Shown here piece after piece: positions 6,401 through 12,330 of a stretch of DNA of 12,330 nucleotides. This stretch comes from Actinomycetota bacterium. Lineage in GTDB: Bacteria > Actinomycetota > Thermoleophilia > Solirubrobacterales > Solirubrobacteraceae. Position 1 is the first letter of the stretch, and each line of letters begins with the position of its first letter. The notes below the pieces were generated by a model, which searched no databases, was not told where the DNA came from, and saw only the letters and a program-made list of their open reading frames with translations. The translations under genes were made by a program, and so were the position numbers. The stretch lies in the NCBI GenBank assembly GCA_009699915.1, contig WLNG01000018.1, positions 1-12,330 of the forward strand, in the 5' to 3' direction.

Positions 6401-6420
6401 CCGGTCGGCGCCGGTCGGCG
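6401..6420. repeat. Tandem 10-bp repeat CCGGTCGGCG x2
   Basis: Two perfect, adjacent copies of CCGGTCGGCG fill 6401-6420, between the TetR stop (6422) and the protease promoter. For the protease promoter they lie just upstream of the expected -35 position, where an activator could bind. They could equally be a chance duplication in GC-rich DNA. Confidence 0.45.
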
Positions 6421-6421
6421 C

Positions 6422-7018
6422 TCAGGACGGCGTCAGTCGCGGCACGAACACCGCCGTGAGCAGGCCGACCGCGCCGTCGACGTCAGGGAACTCGCTCTGC
6501 GCGAGGTGAATCACGATCTCGACCCCGGCGCCGACCATCGCCGCGGCCATCAGCGCGGTGTCGTGCGGGGCGAGCATGCCCGCCTTCACGCCCGCGTCGA
6601 GATCGCGTCGCAACTGCGCAACGCCTGCGCCGATTGCCGGCTCATCGAAGAGCGCACGGATCACGCCGGCGTTGCGGCTCATGAGCGCGAGCGTCGTGGC
6701 TTCGCCTGCGAGGTACTCGAAGTACGCGCGGAAGCCGTCGCATACGAAACCCTCCGCCGTCGTCGCAGAGCTGCGTGCGACGTGGACGCGGGCGCGAATC
6801 TCCCCCGTCGTCTCGTCGAGGATCTCGCGCAGCACCGACTCCTTGTCGGGGAAATAGTTGTAGAACGTGCCGCTCGCGAGCCCCGACCCGCGCACGATGT
6901 CACGCACGGTGGCTCCGTCGAAACCCTCCTGCGCGAAGATCTCGCGGGCCGCCTGCAAGATCGCGGTGCGGTTCGCGATCTTCTTCTCCGCGCGACGCCC
7001 GGCGACCGCCTGCGTCAC
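6422..7018 (-). CDS. TetR-family transcriptional regulator
   Basis: The 198-residue product has the TetR layout: an N-terminal DNA-binding domain at about 15-62, with ILQAAREIFAQEGFDGATV (20-38) and the helix-turn-helix DIVRGSGLASGTFYNYFPDKE (40-60, in two pieces), and a helical ligand-binding and dimer domain after about 75. TetR proteins are usually repressors released by a small ligand. The start is GTG 7018, which overlaps the monooxygenase stop in a GTGA junction, so the two are co-translated and the regulator probably acts on this operon. A 22-bp palindrome over the operon promoter is a good candidate for its operator. The ligand is not evident; it may be the monooxygenase substrate or a related hydrophobic compound. 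An upstream extension of this frame into the monooxygenase gene is a shadow. Confidence 0.92.
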   Translation of the reverse strand: MTQAVAGRRAEKKIANRTAILQAAREIFAQEGFDGATVRDIVRGSGLASGTFYNYFPDKESVLREILDETTGEIRARVHVARSSATTAEGFVCDGFRAYFEYLAGEATTLALMSRNAGVIRALFDEPAIGAGVAQLRRDLDAGVKAGMLAPHDTALMAAAMVGAGVEIVIHLAQSEFPDVDGAVGLLTAVFVPRLTPS

Positions 7019-8388
7019 GCGATTGCCCCGGCCATTGCGAGCGCCGGGACGGGGAGCGGATATCCCTGCGCCCGAGCGCGTTCCCCGCCGCGCTGGCGTT
7101 CGTGCTCGAGCTCGTACAGGTAGTCGTCGAAGTCGACCTGGATGGTGTGGCGCTTGGAGGCGACGTAACGGCGCTGCATTGCCGCGAGATCCTGCACGAT
7201 GAAACGGCGCACCTCGCCCGCGGGCGGCAGGGCGTAACCGCCCGCCAGATGGTCCGCGACCCAGCGGCCCTGCGCCTCGGAGAGCGGCATCACCGCGCCG
7301 AGGGGCTGCAGCAGCCCGATGAAGAAGACGTTCGGGATCTCCGGATGGAACACCCGCCGGTAGAGATCGATCCGATTCCCGGGGGCGCTGATCAAACCCT
7401 CGTCGAAGAACGGGAAGCTGATCCGGTACCCGGTGCAGTAGACGACGACGTCGGCGTGGACGCGCGTGCCGTCCTCGAACTCGACCTCGTCGCCGTCGAG
7501 GCGGCGGATGTTCGGATGAACGGTGATCGCCCCGTGCGTGATGCGGTCGAGAATCCGGCCGGAGACCGTCGGATGGGCCTGACCGAATCCATGGTCGGGC
7601 TCCGGCAGCCCGTACTTCGACATGTCGCCGACGTAGATCTTCATCAGGCGGGCGACGAGGCGGCGACGCAGTTCGAACGGGATCCGCGGGTTCATCCACG
7701 CGCCGAGCTGGTCGGTCGGCTTGCCGAAGAGGTACTTGGGAACGACGTGCGCACCGCGCCGCGCAGCGAGGTGCACGCTGCGCGCGACGTAGGAGGCCTC
7801 GACCGAGATGTCCATCGCGCTGTTGCCCATCCCGAGGACGACAACGTCGCGACCCTGCAGATCGTCGGGGCTGCGGTAGTCGTGCGCGTGCATCTGGCGC
7901 CCGGTGAAGGTCTCGGAGCCGGGGAACCCAGGCTCGGGCCAGCGCGGGTCCCAGTGGTGGCCGTTGGCCACCAGCAGCGCGTCGAAACGCTCGGTCTCGC
8001 CGCCGGAGATCGTCAGGGTCCACACCCCGTCAGCACCGCGGTCGGCGCGCTCGACGCGGGTGCCGAAGCGGATCAGCGGGCGCAGGTCGAACTGATCGAC
8101 ATACATGTCGAAGTAGGCCGCGATCTGATCGTGACGCGGATAGTCCGGATAGTCCTGCGGCATCGGGAGGTCGTCGTAGGCCATCCGCAGGCGCGACGTG
8201 TTGATGTGCAGATCGCGGTAGCACGCCGACATCCCGTTGACGTTCTCGAAGACCCAGTTGCCTCCGACGCGATCGGAGGCCTCGTAGCAGGTGGCGTCGA
8301 AGCCGCGGTCCCGCAGGGCCTTCAGCGCTGCGATGCCGGAGGATCCTGCGCCGATCACCGCTACGCGTGGAAGCGAAGGGGAGCCCAT
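7015..8388 (-). CDS. Flavin-containing monooxygenase (FMO-like, FAD/NADPH)
   Basis: This 457-residue protein has the FMO set of motifs in order: the FAD dinucleotide fold GAGSSG (13-18), GGNW (42-45), the FMO identifying motif FTGRQMHAHDY (161-171, F-x-G-x3-H-x3-Y), the NADPH fold GMGNSAMD (186-193), and YCTGY (317-321) near the second FAD contact. Such enzymes oxygenate N- or S-containing compounds, or act as Baeyer-Villiger oxidases on ketones, with NADPH and O2. The length and identifying motif fit an FMO better than a classical Baeyer-Villiger enzyme. The substrate is unknown. ATG 8388 has a TAGCCT -10 box 7 nt upstream and no Shine-Dalgarno sequence, so the mRNA is likely leaderless. It overlaps the TetR gene by 4 nt and lies 45 nt after gltD. 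Confidence 0.93.
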   Translation of the reverse strand: MGSPSLPRVAVIGAGSSGIAALKALRDRGFDATCYEASDRVGGNWVFENVNGMSACYRDLHINTSRLRMAYDDLPMPQDYPDYPRHDQIAAYFDMYVDQFDLRPLIRFGTRVERADRGADGVWTLTISGGETERFDALLVANGHHWDPRWPEPGFPGSETFTGRQMHAHDYRSPDDLQGRDVVVLGMGNSAMDISVEASYVARSVHLAARRGAHVVPKYLFGKPTDQLGAWMNPRIPFELRRRLVARLMKIYVGDMSKYGLPEPDHGFGQAHPTVSGRILDRITHGAITVHPNIRRLDGDEVEFEDGTRVHADVVVYCTGYRISFPFFDEGLISAPGNRIDLYRRVFHPEIPNVFFIGLLQPLGAVMPLSEAQGRWVADHLAGGYALPPAGEVRRFIVQDLAAMQRRYVASKRHTIQVDFDDYLYELEHERQRGGERARAQGYPLPVPALAMAGAIA

Positions 8389-8395
8389 TGACGAG

Positions 8396-8424
8396 AGGCT
8401 ACCGGACGATGACGCCTGCGTCAG
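8396..8424 (-). promoter_or_regulatory. Predicted promoter of the monooxygenase-tetR operon
   Basis: On the minus strand CTGACG (8424-8419), a 17-nt spacer and TAGCCT (8401-8396) are followed by 7 nt and the ATG at 8388. The -35 matches TTGACA at 4 of 6 bases and the -10 fits TANNNT. An alternative ECF-type reading, GGAAC (8430-8426) with a 17-nt spacer before CGTC, overlaps the same bases. Confidence 0.6.
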
Positions 8425-8427
8425 CGT
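8406..8427. promoter_or_regulatory. 22-bp imperfect palindrome, candidate TetR operator
   Basis: The core TGACGC-CT-GCGTCA (8410-8423) is a perfect 6-bp inverted repeat around two bases. It extends with ACG (8406-8408) and CGT (8425-8427), with one mismatched pair at 8409/8424. Nine of ten half-site positions pair. It covers the predicted -35 box and most of the spacer of the monooxygenase-tetR promoter, the usual place for an autoregulating TetR site. It is followed by no U-run, so a terminator for gltBD is less likely. Confidence 0.55.
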
Positions 8428-8433
8428 TCCGCG

Positions 8434-9891
8434 TCAGACGGGCAGCGCCGCCAGATGGCGGTCGACCATCCGAGCGCACTGACGGCCCTCGTTGATCGCC
8501 CAGACGATCAGCGACTGGCCGCGGCGGGCGTCACCGGCCGCGAAGACGCCGGGCTGGGAGGTCTCGTAGGTCGAGGCCTTCACGTTGCCGCGCTGGTCGA
8601 GCTCGCAGCCGAGCTGGGCGACGATGCCCTCCTGCTCGGGATGGACGAACCCCATCGCGAGCAGGACGAGATCGGCCTTGAGCTCGCGCTCGGTGCCGGC
8701 GACCGGCCCGAACGGCGGGGCCGCGTCGGCCTGGGCGAGGTGCTGCGCGGTGACCCGGCCGTCCTGCCCGCTGAAGTGGGTCGTGACGACGGAGAAGTCT
8801 TGCTCCCCCTTGCCGATGCCCTTCGCCTCCTCCATCGCATAGGAGAGACGGAACTTCTGCGGCCAGAGCGGCCACGGTGTGCGGTCATCCGGACGATGCT
8901 CAGGCGGCTCGGGAAGCAGCTCGAGCTGCGTGACCGAGAGCGCACCCTCACGGATCGAGTTGCCGACGCAGTCGGCGCCGGTATCGCCGCCGCCGACGAC
9001 GACGACGTGCTTCCCGGTCGCGCTGATTTGGGCCGACTGCGGGGCATCGGTGGTCGGGGCCGGGCCGATTTCGCCTGCCGCCCAGCGGTTGCGCACGTAG
9101 AGGTAGTCCATCGCGGGATGGATACCGTCGAGCTCCCGTCCGGGAACCGGCAGGTCACGCGGGACGCGCGAGCCGATCGTCAAGACCACCGCATCGAACT
9201 GTGTCCGCAGCTCCTCGCCGGTGACGTCGACACCGACATCGACACCGCAGCGCAGCTCGACGCCCTCGTCCACGAGCTGCTGGACGCGGCGCTCGACGAC
9301 GTACTTCTCGATCTTGAAATCCGGAACGCCGAAACGCACCAGCCCTCCGGCGGCCTCATCGCGCTCGAAGAGGACGACGCGGTGGCCCGCGCGGCGCAGC
9401 TGCTGCGCCGCCGCCATGCCCGCAGGCCCCGAACCGACGACCGCAACGCTGCGGCCCGTCTCGGTGCGCGGCGGCTGCGGCACGACCCAGCCCTCGTCCC
9501 AGGCGCGATCGATGATCGAATTCTCGATCTGCTTGATCGAGACCGACTCGCCCTCGCGGATCTCGAGGACACAGGCAGCCTCGCACGGGGCCGGGCACAG
9601 ACGCCCGGTGAACTCGGGGAAGTTGTTCGTGGCGTGGAGCTGCGCGATCGCGCCCTGCCAGTCGCCCCGGTAGACGAGGTCGTTCCAGTCCGGGATGAGG
9701 TTCCCCAGCGGACAGCCGTTGTGACAGAAGGGCACGCCACACTCCATGCAGCGCGCGCCCTGGGCGGAGAGCTCCGCGTCGGAGCGCCGCACGACGAACT
9801 CGCGGTACGGATCGACCTGGAGGCGCTCGACCGGATCCTTGTACGGAATCCCCGAACGCTGGATCTTCAGGAACCCGCCGATCTCGCCCAT
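8434..9891 (-). CDS. gltD: Glutamate synthase [NADPH] small (beta) subunit
   Basis: GltD oxidises NADPH and passes electrons through FAD and Fe-S clusters to the FMN of GltB, where glutamine and 2-oxoglutarate become two glutamates. The 485 residues include the N-terminal Fe-S cysteines (48, 51, 56, 60 in CMECGVPFCHNGC, then 99, 103, 107 in CPAPCEAAC), the FAD fold VVGSGPAG (151-158) with GGLVRFGVPDFKIEK, the NADPH fold VVVGGGDTG (297-305), and the C-terminal FAD contact GVFAAGDARRGQS (448-460). The length is close to the usual 470-490. The ATG at 9891 shares its A with the gltB stop (TGATG), which gives tight translational coupling in the usual gltB-gltD order. Similar NADPH-linked subunits occur in other enzymes, but the direct link to gltB settles the identity. 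Confidence 0.97.
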   Translation of the reverse strand: MGEIGGFLKIQRSGIPYKDPVERLQVDPYREFVVRRSDAELSAQGARCMECGVPFCHNGCPLGNLIPDWNDLVYRGDWQGAIAQLHATNNFPEFTGRLCPAPCEAACVLEIREGESVSIKQIENSIIDRAWDEGWVVPQPPRTETGRSVAVVGSGPAGMAAAQQLRRAGHRVVLFERDEAAGGLVRFGVPDFKIEKYVVERRVQQLVDEGVELRCGVDVGVDVTGEELRTQFDAVVLTIGSRVPRDLPVPGRELDGIHPAMDYLYVRNRWAAGEIGPAPTTDAPQSAQISATGKHVVVVGGGDTGADCVGNSIREGALSVTQLELLPEPPEHRPDDRTPWPLWPQKFRLSYAMEEAKGIGKGEQDFSVVTTHFSGQDGRVTAQHLAQADAAPPFGPVAGTERELKADLVLLAMGFVHPEQEGIVAQLGCELDQRGNVKASTYETSQPGVFAAGDARRGQSLIVWAINEGRQCARMVDRHLAALPV

Positions 9892-12330
9892 CAGGAGTCG
9901 CCCTCCTCGGTGACGAAGCCCTGTCCGCCGGTGGAGACGACGTTGCGCTCCGGACCGATGCCCGGGTCGTCGGTCGTCTCGGCCTCCTGCGCAGCGAACT
10001 CCGCGAGCACGCGCTTGTAGTCGGCGGGGAAGATCTTCACGAAGCGCGGCAACAGCTCGTCCCAGTTGCCGAGAACCCGCTCGCCGATCGCGGAGCCGGT
10101 GCGCTCGACATGCTCGGCGATCAGGGCGCGCAGCTCGAGCACGTCGGCCTCGTCAAGCGGCTCGAGCTGGTCGCTCATCGTCGGATTCACACGACGCTCG
10201 AAGGTGCCGTCCTCGTCGAAGATATATGCGAGGCCGCCGCTCATGCCAGCGGCGAAGTTGCGGCCGGTCGGGCCCAGGACGACGACGCGCCCGCCGGTCA
10301 TGTACTCGCAACCGTGATCGCCGACACCCTCCACGACGGCACTCGCACCGGAGTTGCGCACCGCGAAGCGCTCCCCAGCCCGGCCGCGCAGGAAGGCGCG
10401 GCCGCTCGTGGCACCGTAAAGGACGGTGTTGCCGACGATGACGTTCTCCTCAGCGCGGTAGGTGACCCCCTCCGGCGGGGAGATCGCCAGCACACCGCCC
10501 GAGAGCCCCTTGCCGGTGTAGTCGTTCGCGTCGCCGCGCAGCGTGAAGGTCACGCCCGGGGCGAGCCAGCCGCCGAAGCTCTGGCCCGCCGATCCCTTGA
10601 ACCGCACATCGATCGTGCCTTCCGGGAGACCGCCGGCGCCGTGGTCCTGTGCGATGCGGCTGGAGAGCAGGCCGCCGACGCAGCGGTTGACGTTGCGCAC
10701 CGGGACGGTGATCTCGACATGCTCGCCGCGATCGATCGCGGGCTGCGCCTGCTCGATGAGCTGCCAGTCGAGGGCGTCGTCGAGCACGGCCGGAGGCGCC
10801 TCCGAACGGTGCAGCGACGCGCCCTGCGGAACCTGCGGGCGGTGGAGCATCTGACTGAGGTCCACCCCGCGCGCCTTCCAGTGGTCGATCGCTTCGTCGG
10901 CCTCGAGCAGCTCGGTACGGCCGATCATCTCGTCGACGGTGCGGATGCCGAGCGAGGCCATGATCGCGCGCAGCTCCTCGGCGACGAAGAAGAAGAAGTT
11001 CACGACGTGCTCGGGGCGTCCCTTGAAGCGCTTGCGCAGCTCCGGGTCCTGTGTGGCGATGCCGACCGGGCAGGTGTTCAGGTGGCAGGCGCGCATCATG
11101 ATGCAGCCGGTCGCGATCAGCGGGGCGGTCGAGAAGCCGTACTCGTCGGCCCCGAGGATCGCGGCGATAGCCACATCGCGACCGGTCTTCAGCTGACCAT
11201 CGGTCTGGACGATGATCCGGCGTCGCAGGTCGTTGAGCAGCAGCGTCTGCTGCGTCTCCGCGAGCCCAATCTCCCAGGGGATGCCGGCCGAATGGATCGA
11301 GGAGAGCGGCGAGGCTCCGGTGCCGCCGTCGTGACCGGAGATCAGGACGTGATCGGCATTGGCCTTGGCGACGCCGGCGGCGACCGTGCCGACGCCGACC
11401 TCGGAGACGAGCTTGACCGACACCTGCGCGCGCGGATTCGCGCAGCGCAGGTCGTAGATGAGCTGCTTGAGATCCTCGATCGAGTAGATGTCGTGGTGCG
11501 GCGGGGGCGAGATCAGACCGACGCCCGGGGTCGTGTGCCGGACCCAGCCGATGTAGCGATCGACCTTGTGGCCGGGGAGCTGGCCGCCCTCGCCGGGCTT
11601 GGCGCCCTGCGCCATCTTGATCTGCAGCTGATCGGCGTTGACGAGGTAATGGATCGTGACGCCGAAGCGGCCTGAGGCGACCTGCTTGATCGACGAGCGC
11701 CGCAGATCCCCGTTCGGGTCGGCTGTGAAACGCCGCGGGTCCTCTCCGCCCTCACCGGTGTTCGAGCGTCCGCCGAGCCGGTTCATCGCGATCGCGAGCG
11801 TCTCGTGCGACTCGGTGGAGATCGACCCGAGCGACATCGCGCCGGTCGCGAACCGCTTCACGATCTCGGAGGCGGGCTCGACCTCCTCGAGTGGGATCGG
11901 CGTGAGGTCGGCGCGCAGCCGCAGCAGGCCGCGCAGCGTCGCGCGTCGTGCAGCATCGTCATTGACCTGGTGGGCAAACTCCAGATAGCGCTCCCAGGCA
12001 TCGCCCCAGGTCGCCGGTCCGGCGCCATTCGCCGGGACGTCGCTCGGTCCGCCAGGGGCACGGACCGCATGCTGCACGAGCGCGATCGTGTCGGGATTCC
12101 ACATGTGGTGCTCGCCGTCACGGCGCCACGCATAGATACCGCCGACCGGCAGCAGGCCCTCCGGCTCGGCGGGATCACGATCCCAGGCGCGAGCATGCCG
12201 ATCGATCGCCTCCTGGGCCAGAACATCGAGGCCGACGCCGCCGATCCGCGATGCGGTCCCGGTGAAGTGGCGAGCGACGAGCCCTGAATCGAGCCCGACG
12301 GCCTCGAAAATCTGTGCGCCGCAGTACGAC
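9891..12330 (-). CDS. gltB: Glutamate synthase large (alpha) subunit, C-terminal part (cut by right edge)
   Basis: About 812 residues are visible and the frame stays open to the right edge, so this is the C-terminal half of a protein usually near 1500 residues. The first visible residues, [13 protein letters not shown], are the end of the central domain. The FMN-binding synthase domain follows, with [46 protein letters not shown] and [14 protein letters not shown]. The 3Fe-4S cysteines are in [16 protein letters not shown] (C-x5-C-x4-C, near 11060-11106). The C-terminal GXGXG beta-helix domain (about 9990-10740) carries [17 protein letters not shown] and [21 protein letters not shown]. The N-terminal glutamine amidotransferase domain lies outside the window. 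An internal ATG at 12104 is not a real start, because conserved sequence continues upstream of it. The stop overlaps the gltD start by one base. Confidence 0.97.
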   Translation of the reverse strand, partial: SYCGAQIFEAVGLDSGLVARHFTGTASRIGGVGLDVLAQEAIDRHARAWDRDPAEPEGLLPVGGIYAWRRDGEHHMWNPDTIALVQHAVRAPGGPSDVPANGAGPATWGDAWERYLEFAHQVNDDAARRATLRGLLRLRADLTPIPLEEVEPASEIVKRFATGAMSLGSISTESHETLAIAMNRLGGRSNTGEGGEDPRRFTADPNGDLRRSSIKQVASGRFGVTIHYLVNADQLQIKMAQGAKPGEGGQLPGHKVDRYIGWVRHTTPGVGLISPPPHHDIYSIEDLKQLIYDLRCANPRAQVSVKLVSEVGVGTVAAGVAKANADHVLISGHDGGTGASPLSSIHSAGIPWEIGLAETQQTLLLNDLRRRIIVQTDGQLKTGRDVAIAAILGADEYGFSTAPLIATGCIMMRACHLNTCPVGIATQDPELRKRFKGRPEHVVNFFFFVAEELRAIMASLGIRTVDEMIGRTELLEADEAIDHWKARGVDLSQMLHRPQVPQGASLHRSEAPPAVLDDALDWQLIEQAQPAIDRGEHVEITVPVRNVNRCVGGLLSSRIAQDHGAGGLPEGTIDVRFKGSAGQSFGGWLAPGVTFTLRGDANDYTGKGLSGGVLAISPPEGVTYRAEENVIVGNTVLYGATSGRAFLRGRAGERFAVRNSGASAVVEGVGDHGCEYMTGGRVVVLGPTGRNFAAGMSGGLAYIFDEDGTFERRVNPTMSDQLEPLDEADVLELRALIAEHVERTGSAIGERVLGNWDELLPRFVKIFPADYKRVLAEFAAQEAETTDDPGIGPERNVVSTGGQGFVTEEGDS

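Noticed and set aside
3894..6509. An 871-codon open frame on the + strand
   Set aside because: It lies antisense to the sigma-factor and protease genes, both with clear conserved motifs. Its translation is low-complexity Arg/Ala/Gly/Asp with no recognisable domain. It is the mirror of GC-rich codon use.
7019..8023. Upstream extension of the TetR frame to a 533-residue fusion
   Set aside because: The extension lies in another frame of the monooxygenase gene and has no domain. The GTGA start/stop junction gives a normal 198-residue TetR protein.
6775..8391. A 538-codon open frame on the + strand
   Set aside because: It is antisense to the monooxygenase and tetR genes, which carry complete family motifs. 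The translated product shows no domain.
8455..11675. Two 521-codon open frames on the + strand (8455-10020 and 10110-11675)
   Set aside because: They are antisense to gltD and gltB. Their identical lengths are a coincidence, and their sequences are Asp/Arg/Val-rich shadows.
9891..12104. GltB as a complete 737-residue protein starting at ATG 12104
   Set aside because: The frame stays open to the window edge and encodes conserved GltB sequence ([13 protein letters not shown]) upstream of that ATG, so it is a partial gene and not a short variant.

Overview
The window is very GC-rich, densely coded DNA with a strong G/C preference at third codon positions. The gene content points to an actinobacterium: a WS/DGAT storage-lipid acyltransferase, promoters whose -10 box lies 6-7 nt before the start codon (leaderless mRNAs), and a sigma factor fused to an anti-sigma-like zinc finger. 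The style resembles Thermoleophilia/Solirubrobacterales, but that placement is an inference from gene style and was not searched.

Left part (1-3604). A WS/DGAT acyltransferase on + converges with, and overlaps by 7 nt, a DUF59/MIP18-family Fe-S assembly protein on -. The DUF59 gene is divergent from a small STAS-domain anti-sigma-antagonist-like gene on +. Next on + come an FxsA-family membrane protein and a CrtC/AttH-like (DUF7064-type) beta-barrel protein. These two share a TGATG stop/start junction and form a translationally coupled pair.

Right part (3612-12330). Every gene is on the - strand. Read in transcription order (right to left) they are: gltB (large glutamate synthase subunit, cut by the right edge) and gltD (small subunit), coupled by a TGATG overlap; a flavin-containing monooxygenase and a TetR regulator, coupled by a GTGA overlap; a secreted trypsin-like serine protease; an ECF-type sigma factor carrying a zinc-finger anti-sigma-like domain, a short hydrophobic segment and a Pro/Ala-rich tail; and a small acidic protein of unknown function.

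How the genes work together. GltB and GltD form NADPH-dependent glutamate synthase (glutamine + 2-oxoglutarate to two glutamate). The monooxygenase and TetR genes look like a self-regulated oxidation operon: a 22-bp imperfect palindrome covers the predicted -35 region of their promoter. The protease has its own promoter and a strong hairpin after its stop. The sigma factor, STAS protein and TetR are three regulators of unknown targets.

No tRNA, rRNA, CRISPR array, insertion sequence or phage gene was seen, and no stretch over 300 bases lacks a gene. I found no convincing new multi-gene system. The points most worth a second look are the palindrome over the monooxygenase promoter, the membrane-type sigma/anti-sigma fusion, the FxsA/CrtC-like pair, the unknown acidic protein and the shared promoter motif.
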